Positions 1-6,757 of a DNA stretch of 20,855 nucleotides are shown here, in pieces (position 1 is the stretch's first letter; each line of letters begins with the position of its first letter). A program made the translations under genes and the position numbers. A model generated the notes under the pieces. The model saw only the letters and a list, made by a program, of their open reading frames with translations, made no database searches and was not told where the DNA came from. The DNA is from Dehalococcoidia bacterium UBA2158 (GTDB lineage Bacteria > Chloroflexota > Dehalococcoidia > Lucifugimonadales > UBA3495). The stretch covers positions 96,510 to 117,364 of the forward strand of contig DCWQ01000035.1 in NCBI GenBank assembly GCA_002328185.1. Direction: 5' to 3'.

Positions 1-539
1 CTGGCCGCGCCGCCGCCCAGGTCAATGAGATTTCGCTTGTCTTTGAGGTCAAGGCTCTGCACCAATTGCCGGGACTGCCCGGAGGTGGCCCGGTTGTGCT
101 GGCCGATCATGTAGTCGTTCCAATAGGTGTCCGCATCCACGAATCCGGTTTCAAAGGGCAGCAGCGTCTTCCCTTGCCGGACGACCTCATCAAGGCGTCC
201 CCAAGACGCCCAGGTGTTGGTGTGGTGCACGGCGTGGTCCCCGACATAGGAGTCCTTTCCCTTGACCAGAAAGCCGGAAGCATTGGCTGAATTGGAGAAC
301 TTGCCGTCCGAGACTTCTAGCAACCCTAGGACCGCACAGCAGTCCAAAAAGGCTTGGGTGTACCTGGGCGATGCGCCTATGGACTGCGCCACCTGATCAT
401 GCCTAAGTGGGTTATCTTCCAACAGGGCAAAAACGTCCAGCTTGATGGCGGCGCGCAGTATTGCGGAGTACCAGAAGTTCCGCGCCATTTCCCTGACAAA
501 CTCCGCTCCGGAGAATTCGGGTGAGCCTGGTTGAGTCAT
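1..539 (-). CDS. SAM-dependent methyltransferase, N-terminal part (runs off the left edge)
   Basis: An open frame on the minus strand starts at the ATG at 537-539 and runs uninterrupted to base 1, about 179 codons, with no stop before the edge. The N-terminal part reads as a helical winged-helix dimerisation domain of the kind found in Methyltransf_2/O-methyltransferases (roughly residues 15-75: AIKLDVFALLEDNP, then a helix-turn-helix-like VAQSIGASPRYTQAFLDCC and the wing LGLLEVSDGKFSNS). At the truncated end is NLIDLGGGAA, a good match to SAM-binding motif I, so the Rossmann catalytic domain continues outside the window. The family transfers a methyl group from S-adenosylmethionine to a hydroxyl or other nucleophile on a small molecule; the substrate cannot be told. 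It is divergent from the relic at 592-1209. Family call fairly sure, function within it unknown. Confidence 0.8.
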   Translation of the reverse strand, partial: MTQPGSPEFSGAEFVREMARNFWYSAILRAAIKLDVFALLEDNPLRHDQVAQSIGASPRYTQAFLDCCAVLGLLEVSDGKFSNSANASGFLVKGKDSYVGDHAVHHTNTWASWGRLDEVVRQGKTLLPFETGFVDADTYWNDYMIGQHNRATSGQSRQLVQSLDLKDKRNLIDLGGGAA

Positions 540-591
540 TGGATCGTTCCTTGGTTTTAGTGTCCGTAGTCACGGGTTTGGGCTATTGTAA

Positions 592-1209
592 GTTCTGGTT
601 AATACAGAGACAACCAACCCCCAAGAGGAGGCCCAGGTAGACCGCCTCAAAGCCGCAGGCGCAGATGCGATTTCCAGGTGGGCCACGCCTCGCCAGGCAT
701 CAACGGCTCTCAAACACGCACGGTTGGACCTAGACTGGGATGTGCCGGCCGTCCACACAATCGGCAGCGCCAATGAGTTCACCATAGGACTGTCGACCCC
801 TGAGGTGATTTAGGGCATGGTGACCGTGACATACGCGCGCCAAGGCTGGGAGGTTGATAACCCAGGCATCACCAAGCACTTGGAGATCATCCAGGAGTAC
901 GCGGGCATCGATAGTGCTTCCAACCTAACCATCGTCGGCCAGATGGTCGGTGAGATGGTCGTGGAAGCCCTAGAAATAGCCGGCGACGACCTCACCCGCG
1001 AGAACCTGATCGAAGCGGTCGAGTCCATCGAAAACTTCCTGTGTTCGGTGTGCTTGGTCCCGGCCACCATGAGTTCTGGGGACCATGACCCATTCCAAGG
1101 CGCGTATCTCATGAGGGCTGAGGATGGGATATGGAAAACTTTCAGCGACCTCATCAGCTACGAAGGAATGCTATCGGGGACCATGAGCGCTGCCGATGTC
1201 AAGGAGTAG
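592..1209 (+). pseudogene. Decayed ABC-transporter substrate-binding protein (LivK-like, Peripla_BP_6), C-terminal relic
   Basis: One reading frame (592-1209) carries the second half of a branched-chain-amino-acid-type periplasmic binding protein but is broken by TAG at 811-813, with another stop, TAA, at 589-591. Before the TAG the frame reads ETTNPQEEAQVDRLKAAGADAI, which fits the family's lobe with 'qv.kLkasGAD' and a following WATP segment. After it comes YARQGWEVDNPG, then GDDLTRENLIEAVESIENF and DHDPFQGAYLMR, both typical of the family C-terminus. About 200 N-terminal residues, including any signal peptide, are missing; the few codons just before the TAA (HGFGLL) could be a remnant of the family's YGxG segment. 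The intact part from ATG 817 (130 codons) is too short to fold as a binding protein and has no clear ribosome site. No permease or ATPase genes are nearby. A strong terminator follows it. Confidence 0.8.
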
Positions 1210-1240
1210 ACCGTTAGTCTCCAACTACGTTGGCACCAAG

Positions 1241-1277
1241 ACCGGCTGCGAAGGCAATTTCGCAGTCGGTTTTTTTT
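1241..1277 (+). terminator. Rho-independent terminator after the binding-protein relic
   Basis: ACCGGCTGCGAA (1241-1252) pairs with TTCGCAGTCGGT (1259-1270) as a 12-bp stem with one G:U pair and a 6-base loop, followed directly by a run of eight T (1270-1277). This is a textbook intrinsic terminator for + strand transcription. It has outlived the gene it served and now insulates the downstream monooxygenase gene. Confidence 0.9.
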
Positions 1278-1370
1278 CGTGGAACGGGTATACTGACACG
1301 TCTAATCGCCACTTAACACAACACGCCGGGTTTGTCTCAAACCGACGGCCCGATGCGGAGGAGAGCACGA

Positions 1371-2516
1371 ATGCATTGTGGAGTGATGGTCACCGGCTAC
1401 AACCAAGGAGACTGGGACCGTCTGCTGGAAGGAGACTACAGCCGCCCTCCGGACGTCCCGGACGCCGAGAAATTTGATGACACCCTCTATATGGGAGAGT
1501 TGGTCGAACCCCTGGGCTTCGATTCCATCTGGGCTACGGAGCACTATGGTTCCGCCTACTCGATGCAACCCAATCCATTGCAATACCTGGCGTATTGGGC
1601 GGGCCGCACCAGCCGAATAGATGTGGGAACAGCGGTGATCGTAGCGCCGTGGTGGAACCCAGTGCGGCTAGCCAGCGAGATCTCCATGCTCGATATCCTG
1701 TTGAAGGGCCGTCGCCTCCACCTGGGCATCGGCCGTGGCATAGCCCCCCATGAATACGCCTCGCTGGGCTACCCGATAGAACAATCCCATAAGTATTTCT
1801 ACGATGTAATCAACACCATCAAGGCCGCTGACGGCGCGGAGCGATTCGAGTTCCAGGGCGAAGTTTACAACATTCCGCCGACCAGCATCCGCCCTCAGGC
1901 CCGCCATAAGGGTGACCTGACCAAGAATATCAAGGTTGCCTTCAGCACCGAGGCGTCGGCAAAGATGGCCGCCGAGAACGGTCTTGGCCAGATGTTTGTC
2001 GCCGGCGACGACGTCAACGAGATGGTGGATAAGGTACAGAGGTTCAACAAGATCCGGAACGACCTCGGCCTACCTCCGGACCAACCCACCACCCTGCTGT
2101 GGATGTACTGCGCTGAGACCACCGAAGAAGCCGAAGAAGGATGGGTCTATTTCCAAAACCAAGGCATCGCGGCCCAGCACCACTACTTTGATTGGAATAA
2201 TCCTGGCTACGAAGGGATACAGGGCTACGAGGAATACCTTCTGCGCCAAAACGCCGACATCAGCCCTGCGGAAGCCAGGCTCGCCGCCCGTCGCGCCACC
2301 CAGCCCATCGGCACTCCCGAGCAAATCATTGAAAAAATCAAGACGCTGCAACAGACCATCAGCATGGAAAAAGTCGTGATCCACATGATGTACGGAGGTA
2401 TGCCCCGGGAGAAGGCCGAAAAAAGCCTCCGCCTCTTCGCCGAGAGAGTGCTACCCGAGGTTCAGTCCATGGCCACTCCGATCAACCCAAGGTCATTGGG
2501 TGAGACCGCCGTTTGA
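1371..2516 (+). CDS. Luciferase-like flavin-dependent (FMN or F420) monooxygenase/oxidoreductase
   Basis: The 381-residue product belongs to the bacterial luciferase-like superfamily (PF00296), TIM-barrel enzymes using reduced FMN or F420. Seen: an N-terminal barrel strand MHCGVMVTGYN, GFDSIWATEHYG (the usual xxWxxEHH region), IDVGTAVIVAPWWNPVRLASEISMLD as alternating sub-motifs, and GRRLHLGIGRGIAPHEYASLG, the classic RxxLGIGRG segment. A C-terminal IGTPEQIIEKI is the standard 'GTPeqV' helix. ATG 1371 is chosen over earlier in-frame codons because GGAGGAG (1357-1363) lies seven bases upstream. A TATACT at 1289-1294 could be a -10 box, with no good -35. It is transcribed alone, convergent with the hydrolase at 2536. 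Some family members catalyse Baeyer-Villiger or alkane/sulfonate oxidations; the substrate here is not determinable. Confidence 0.88.
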   Translation: MHCGVMVTGYNQGDWDRLLEGDYSRPPDVPDAEKFDDTLYMGELVEPLGFDSIWATEHYGSAYSMQPNPLQYLAYWAGRTSRIDVGTAVIVAPWWNPVRLASEISMLDILLKGRRLHLGIGRGIAPHEYASLGYPIEQSHKYFYDVINTIKAADGAERFEFQGEVYNIPPTSIRPQARHKGDLTKNIKVAFSTEASAKMAAENGLGQMFVAGDDVNEMVDKVQRFNKIRNDLGLPPDQPTTLLWMYCAETTEEAEEGWVYFQNQGIAAQHHYFDWNNPGYEGIQGYEEYLLRQNADISPAEARLAARRATQPIGTPEQIIEKIKTLQQTISMEKVVIHMMYGGMPREKAEKSLRLFAERVLPEVQSMATPINPRSLGETAV

Positions 2517-2535
2517 TCCGGACCGAATAGGCGCG

Positions 2536-3345
2536 TTAACCGGCGTCGATCTTCCCGGCGAAATCCCTGACGGTTCCAGCCAGCAGGTCTGGAATTTCCA
2601 CCTTCATGTTGTGGCCCACGCCTGAGAAGGTCTGTAGGGTGGCGTTGGGCATCTGCTGGGCCATCAGGTTTTGGACTTCGATAGGAGTGATCTCGTCCTG
2701 GGCCGATGCCATGATCAACGTCGGTGTCGAGATCTGGGGTAGCAACGGAGTGAGGTCTTCCCCCAAGAGACAGCCTTGGAGGGCCAGGACCACATCAGCC
2801 GGGGTTTTTGCGCCCTCGGCGGCATACCATTCCACAAGACCAGGTTCAGCCTGAGGGCCAAACCTCTTCTGGGCGTCGGCCAGCAGCCACGCCTTGGTGC
2901 CGTCTTCCTCCAGCGTTCGCCGCCACAACCCGGCATCGATTCCGGCCCCCATCTGGGCCAGTTTGGGGGTCGAAGCCACCAGACTAAGAGAGTGGAGCCG
3001 CTCTGGGAAATCATGGGCGAATCGCAGGCTCACAATGCCTCCCGCCGAGGCGCCCACCAAGTGCGCTTTCTCAATCTCCAGGCTGTCCATCACTGCCGCG
3101 ATATCGGCTGCCAACCCTGGCAGGGTGAACGTGCCGTCCGCGGGAGATTCAGTGCCGGCATGACCCCGCATGTCGAAGCGCAGCACCCGGTGGTGGCGAG
3201 CCAGCGCCGGTATCCAAGACCGCCAGCGGTGGATGTTGCCCGCCGCCGCATGGTGCAGCAATACGACGCTCCTGGACTGCCAGGGTTCGGTGAAATCGTC
3301 CCAATGGTAGTGGAACCGGCTTCCGTTTATTTCCAGGTACGGCAT
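2536..3345 (-). CDS. Alpha/beta-fold hydrolase (esterase/lactonase-like)
   Basis: The 269-residue product is a typical single-domain alpha/beta hydrolase with a full catalytic triad in the expected order: nucleophile Ser100 in the elbow GASAGG, Asp217 in SAQDEITP and His245 in GVGHNM. The oxyanion-hole loop LLHHAAAG (residues 29-36) and the strand RFDMRGHAGTESP (57-69) match the 3-oxoadipate enol-lactonase/haloperoxidase-like branch, so it probably cleaves an ester, enol-lactone or C-C bond of a small carbonyl compound. No signal peptide is seen, so it should act in the cytoplasm. Its ATG lies only six bases after the MmgE/PrpD stop, which makes co-transcription very likely; it is the last gene of the 6377-to-2536 run. 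It is convergent with the monooxygenase, with 19 bases between and no terminator seen. Confidence 0.88.
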   Translation of the reverse strand: MPYLEINGSRFHYHWDDFTEPWQSRSVVLLHHAAAGNIHRWRSWIPALARHHRVLRFDMRGHAGTESPADGTFTLPGLAADIAAVMDSLEIEKAHLVGASAGGIVSLRFAHDFPERLHSLSLVASTPKLAQMGAGIDAGLWRRTLEEDGTKAWLLADAQKRFGPQAEPGLVEWYAAEGAKTPADVVLALQGCLLGEDLTPLLPQISTPTLIMASAQDEITPIEVQNLMAQQMPNATLQTFSGVGHNMKVEIPDLLAGTVRDFAGKIDAG

Positions 3346-3351
3346 TAGTGC

Positions 3352-4755
3352 TTACCCTTGATTAACGGTGAGCTGAATCAGCCTGTCGGCCCGGTCCTGG
3401 TTGTCGAGATCGCGGCACGTCGCGATGATCTCTTCGAACTGTGCCTCCGGGATGGGCAGACCGGGGACGACGTCGCGGATCCGGCGCGCCTCTTCGTTGA
3501 AATCCCATATGAACTCCCGCCCGGTGGATTGTTTCGTGTAGCTCTTGCCGTCTTTGGTGAAGACCGTTATGCGTGGACCGAAGAGCGTCATCGTGTGAGA
3601 CGGGATAATCTTTACCCGGTGCATCAGTTCCAGCACTTCCGGCGGGTCCCCGCCACCGTCCGGAACGCCCATCTGCTGGCTCCGCAGGACGGGGAATCCC
3701 CGCATTGCGACGCCGTATGCGGTGTAATAAGCCGTGCCGCCAGCCTTGGATTCACCGTCTTCCCGTCGGCTCGGGAAGGCCGGGCTGGGGTACTGGGTCT
3801 CCATCCAATTCACCACGGCCTCGACGCGCTCCACGTCCTCATACTTGATGTCGTGCTCGGTACAGAGTTGCGCCGAGACGTCGATATGCGCGATGTTATA
3901 GCCTGCCGTCGAGTAGATGCGGTAGAGGGTTTCGAGGAACATCCAGTCCTGCCCCAATCCTTCGGTAATCTTGTCCAAACTGGTCTGGGTTTGGCCAGCA
4001 AAACTGTGGGTGAGCACGCCTCTATTGTTGCCCGCATAGGCGTGATAGAAGCCAGCGTCACCTTCAAGGGTGGTGTCACCACCCACATGTCCGTTCCGCG
4101 CAAGCGCTACGGCAAGCATTGCGTTCCGTACTGCGGCGCCTTCCCGAAGAGCGCGCCCTCCGTTGCGTGGCCCTTCCAGGTTTCCCGCCGCCAGGTGCAC
4201 GCAGAGCGCGATGGCGCTGTTCACCTGGTCCTCATCGAGATTCAGCATCTTTGCGGCAGCGATGGCTGGGCCAAAGATGCCAAACACTGGGCCGGCGTGA
4301 AAGCCCCGCGCCATCACCGTTGGAATGAAATCGGACGCCATCCGCTCCATGACCTCGTAACCGGCGGCGACTCCAGTGAGGAATTCCTTACCAGACGCGC
4401 CGGAGGTTTCCGCGCCTACAAATGCGCCTGGCAGTATGCTGGTGCCCGGGTGAGTGAGCATGCGGTAGGTATCCCACTTGCCCCCCAGAAAGGCCATCTC
4501 CGCATTCGCGAATGCAGCGCCGCCTCTGGTCACTTTCGAACCGTCCACCATGATGGTGGCACCCTGGCTCACGCCGGATTCTTCTCCAGTGATGAACTCC
4601 ACTGCTTGCTTTCCACTGGCGGCCTGAGAACCAAGGAGCACCGAGGCCAGACTCTGCAACGTGACGCCCTTGGCGCGGTCGACCACCGCGGGCGGTAGAT
4701 CGTCGTAGTTCAGTCCTACGACCCATTGGGCAAGTTGCCGGCTGAGAGATACCAT
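3352..4755 (-). CDS. MmgE/PrpD family protein (2-methylcitrate dehydratase / cis-aconitate decarboxylase fold)
   Basis: The 467-residue product has the family's usual length and landmarks: an N-terminal helical region (LAQWVVGLNYDDLPPAVVDRAK), THPGTSILPGAFVGAE with His102, GFHAGPVFGIFGPAIAAAKML with His153, a polar LEGPRNGG stretch near 193, and YSTAGYNIAHIDVSAQL near 281-297. The two His-containing motifs sit where the decarboxylase/dehydratase relatives carry active-site histidines. The usual HALD(Y/F)DD motif before the HPG segment is replaced here by a segment ending GGKWDTYRML. Known relatives act on 2-methylcitrate, cis-aconitate or iminodisuccinate; no methylcitrate-cycle genes are near, so a different tricarboxylate-like substrate is likely. 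Start: ATG 4755 has GGAG six bases upstream; the frame is open to 4983, but that extension overlaps the preceding gene and shows no family similarity. Confidence 0.88.
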   Translation of the reverse strand: MVSLSRQLAQWVVGLNYDDLPPAVVDRAKGVTLQSLASVLLGSQAASGKQAVEFITGEESGVSQGATIMVDGSKVTRGGAAFANAEMAFLGGKWDTYRMLTHPGTSILPGAFVGAETSGASGKEFLTGVAAGYEVMERMASDFIPTVMARGFHAGPVFGIFGPAIAAAKMLNLDEDQVNSAIALCVHLAAGNLEGPRNGGRALREGAAVRNAMLAVALARNGHVGGDTTLEGDAGFYHAYAGNNRGVLTHSFAGQTQTSLDKITEGLGQDWMFLETLYRIYSTAGYNIAHIDVSAQLCTEHDIKYEDVERVEAVVNWMETQYPSPAFPSRREDGESKAGGTAYYTAYGVAMRGFPVLRSQQMGVPDGGGDPPEVLELMHRVKIIPSHTMTLFGPRITVFTKDGKSYTKQSTGREFIWDFNEEARRIRDVVPGLPIPEAQFEEIIATCRDLDNQDRADRLIQLTVNQG

Positions 4756-4828
4756 GTTTTTCTCCGATGCTCTGTTATAGTTTTGGCGCTCGTCGTGGAA
4801 ATGGCGGCGCGGGTAAGACGAGTCCGGC

Positions 4829-5797
4829 TTATGGTAGTTCCAGTTCTGCAATCCCGATGCCACTTTCTCCGGCCACGGAGTAGAGCAGATATGTGTGGGC
4901 GCCTTCCGAAAATATGGCCGGGTCGCGTAGTTGGTTGACGTGACCGTAAGCCACGCTCCGCACCGACGGTTCCAGTGGCGCATCAGCCCCTTCCCATGGG
5001 CGCTCGGGACGTAAGACCTCTACTGCCTCGGTCTCTCGCCATTCTTGCCAGTCTGCTGACAGGTCAATGGTGCTCAGCAAGATACATTCCGGCGTGTCGC
5101 CTACCTGGCTCCAGAACACGTAGAGCGTATCTTCTCTCTTCAATAACGCAGAATGGCGCATCTTCTTATTAAACAACAGCGGGCCTTCTTGCAGGGGAGG
5201 CAGTCCATCCGTGAAACGGTATACCTGACCGGGCATAACCAACCCGAAGGTGTGGCCGTCGTGTTGAAAGGCCCTCAGGTAACTCCGGCTGAGGATCAAC
5301 GGTCTCGCTGAAAAATTTATGCCATCTGTTGAGGTGGCAGTGCGGGTCACCTGCAGGCCAAGACCTTCAAGGCCGTGGAAATACATGACGATGGTCTGAT
5401 TCGTGGAATCAACGTGCACGTCAGGGGAGGCGATGTGAGGCGTGGTTAGCTCCGTCAGAATGTCGTGGAGCATAGTCTCGGGGCCCCTTGCTGCGCGCTG
5501 TTTCTTGATCTCCTCGACGGCTTCAGGAGGAGCGTCCGGTGGCTCGATGAGGAACAGGGAGTCGGCAAGTTGCAGGCTGCCCGGCGGATGCACCGTCCAC
5601 GGTCCCTTCAAGTTATCTGCATACGCCAGGCGGATGTAGCTTCCCTTGTGGTCTGCGAAATAAAGATAGTACTTTCCGAGAGGGGACTCGACCCAATCGG
5701 GCACTCGGACCAAGGATGGGCCCTGGATGTTCTCCCCGATGCTCGGATGAGTTTCAGGGCCGATTATGGCGGCATCAACCAGACGGGTAACGCGCAT
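4829..5797 (-). CDS. GH43-like five-bladed beta-propeller protein (putative glycosidase)
   Basis: The 322-residue product looks like the five-bladed propeller fold of GH43/GH32/GH68 enzymes. Visible blade motifs are NIQGPSLVRVPDW (23-35), KYYLYFADHKGSYIRLAYADN with GPW (42-67), TTPHIASPDVHVD (118-130), and near the end NQLRDPAIFSEGAHTYLLYSVAGESGIGIAEL (288-319), where RDPAIF is the recurrent 'RDP.vf' propeller motif. Family enzymes use three acidic residues (Asp base, Asp, Glu acid); I cannot assign all three, so hydrolytic activity is uncertain. There is no signal peptide, so cytoplasmic action on small oligosaccharides or another ligand is implied. ATG 5797 is preceded by GGAGAAGG and chosen over upstream in-frame codons, which would overlap the DinB-like gene. 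It sits 55 bases after that gene and 73 before MmgE/PrpD, all in one direction. Confidence 0.72.
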   Translation of the reverse strand: MRVTRLVDAAIIGPETHPSIGENIQGPSLVRVPDWVESPLGKYYLYFADHKGSYIRLAYADNLKGPWTVHPPGSLQLADSLFLIEPPDAPPEAVEEIKKQRAARGPETMLHDILTELTTPHIASPDVHVDSTNQTIVMYFHGLEGLGLQVTRTATSTDGINFSARPLILSRSYLRAFQHDGHTFGLVMPGQVYRFTDGLPPLQEGPLLFNKKMRHSALLKREDTLYVFWSQVGDTPECILLSTIDLSADWQEWRETEAVEVLRPERPWEGADAPLEPSVRSVAYGHVNQLRDPAIFSEGAHTYLLYSVAGESGIGIAELELP

Positions 5798-5852
5798 TCT
5801 GCCTTCTCCAAGAAAATTGAACGGTGAATCTCGACCTCCAATGTGGCCTCGA

Positions 5853-6377
5853 TTAAAGGAACCAGCCCATCCCTTTGTAATAGCCTCTGAGGTACGCGAT
5901 CTGCCCGCCGTGTACGCAGTTGTCAAAAACCACGATCCCTAAAAACGTGGCTATCGTAGCCGGAGGCCGAGGAGGAATCTCTAGCTGGCGCTCCAGATCG
6001 GAAGCAGACAGGGAATCGAAATATTTCTTAGACGCGCCCTTCACTGCCTCGTAGTAGCCCAGGACCGATTCTTTGGGCGGGAGCTGCCACGCCGCTACCT
6101 GCTCCTTGGTCCAGCCCCCTCCCGTATTGTTGAGGTCGTCGTCCAGGCCGAATTTCTCATTCCAGCCGTCCTGAATCCACACCTGTGGAGCTTCTTGGCA
6201 CCACGTATGAGTGAAGCGGTCAACGATCCTGCTCATGTGCCACAGGAGCCACCCCATCGAGTTCGACTCGTCGTTCGGCCGGTCTCCCAGCATCGCGTCA
6301 TCAACTCCTTCCAAAGCTCTATCCACCATCCCCCAGTTACGTTCGAGGGCAGACATGGCGGTTTCTGTAGCTGGCAT
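5853..6377 (-). CDS. DinB/DUF664-family four-helix-bundle protein
   Basis: The 174-residue product matches the DinB-like superfamily of metal-binding four-helix bundles. Seen: MGWLLWHMSRIVDRFTHTW (residues 41-59) with His47 and His57, and the C-terminal DNCVHGGQIAYLRGYYKGMGW with His156, the family's usual 'H.GQI..LRG..KGMGW' ending. Superfamily members include mycothiol- or bacillithiol-dependent transferases and maleylpyruvate isomerase, but most, including this branch, have no proven reaction. It is the first gene of the leftward run and lies divergent from the GatC-like gene across 145 noncoding bases. A TTGGAG about eight bases before the ATG serves as ribosome site. A role as a thiol-dependent transferase for the same catabolic route is possible but is only an inference from position. 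Confidence 0.82.
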   Translation of the reverse strand: MPATETAMSALERNWGMVDRALEGVDDAMLGDRPNDESNSMGWLLWHMSRIVDRFTHTWCQEAPQVWIQDGWNEKFGLDDDLNNTGGGWTKEQVAAWQLPPKESVLGYYEAVKGASKKYFDSLSASDLERQLEIPPRPPATIATFLGIVVFDNCVHGGQIAYLRGYYKGMGWFL

Positions 6378-6392
6378 TGTTTCAACTCCAAG

Positions 6393-6420
6393 TGTAGATG
6401 TTACAGAGGATTAATCTACA
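6393..6420. repeat. Wide inverted repeat TGTAGAT ... ATCTACA in the divergent intergenic region
   Basis: TGTAGAT (6393-6399) and ATCTACA (6414-6420) are perfect 7-base inverted arms separated by 14 bases, between the DinB-like gene (starts 6377, minus) and the GatC-like gene (starts 6523, plus). The arm core TGTAGA/TCTACA is the same as in the tighter palindrome at 16294-16315. It could be an operator for a dimeric repressor controlling both divergent runs. With the 14-base spacer, chance is also plausible. Confidence 0.3.
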
Positions 6421-6522
6421 GTGGGCCAACGCGGTTGTCCAACTACGATGCACTGGCTTTCTGAGCCATCCCGTCTTAAACTCTCGGTTATCACCAGAGC
6501 ATTACGAGCGAAGGGTAACAAA

Positions 6523-6705
6523 ATGTCGATATCGAACGAGACCTTGAAGGCGATGATTCGAGACTACAGCGGGCTGGAGTTGTCCGACGAGGAGCTGGAC
6601 CTGGTCCGCCCCGAGTTGGAGTCTTATTTCGCCGAACTGAAAAAGTTGGAAGACCTGGACCTGTCGGACATATTTTCTGGCCGCTTGATGAAACTTCCTG
6701 ACTAG
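6523..6705 (+). CDS. GatC/AtzG-like small amidase-partner protein
   Basis: A 60-residue product starting at ATG 6523, preceded by AAGGG seven bases upstream; the frame opens at 6421 but the extra 34 codons look unlike coding sequence and have no ribosome site. It is highly acidic and helical: MIRDYSGLELSDEELDLVRP followed by ELESYFAELKKLEDLDLSDI. This matches the pattern of GatC and of the AtzG-like (DUF4089) small subunits, a short helix-turn-helix then an 'eLD..di.p' tail that wraps around an amidase-signature enzyme. The next gene, 52 bases downstream, is exactly such an amidase, so a stabilising subunit of a GatCA- or AtzGE-like complex is the best explanation. There is no GatB gene nearby, which argues against a tRNA amidotransferase role. 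The homology call is from pattern only. Confidence 0.7.
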   Translation: MSISNETLKAMIRDYSGLELSDEELDLVRPELESYFAELKKLEDLDLSDIFSGRLMKLPD

Positions 6706-6757
6706 CGGTTAACCCGACCCGATTCGCTGATTTCAGACTGATTGAGAGGTCAAGACC

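Noticed and set aside
811..813. TAG as a recoded (pyrrolysine-type) codon
   Set aside because: The gene also lacks its N-terminal half and has TAA at 589-591, and other genes in the window end in TAG normally, so decay is simpler.
817..1209. The ATG at 817 as the start of an independent 130-residue gene
   Set aside because: The same frame before the TAG encodes the preceding part of the same binding-protein family, so this is the tail of a broken gene, not a new small one.
1289..1294. TATACT as promoter of the first luciferase-like gene
   Set aside because: There is a fair -10 match but no -35-like sequence at any acceptable spacing, and it sits next to the terminator T run. Mentioned only in the gene entry.
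3358..4698. A 446-codon open frame on the + strand
   Set aside because: It is antisense to the MmgE/PrpD gene, which has clear family motifs and a ribosome site. The + product shows no recognisable domain, so it is a by-product of codon bias in the real gene.
4756..4983. A 76-codon N-terminal extension of the MmgE/PrpD gene
   Set aside because: It overlaps the end of the GH43-like gene, has no family similarity, and ATG 4755 has a proper GGAG site.
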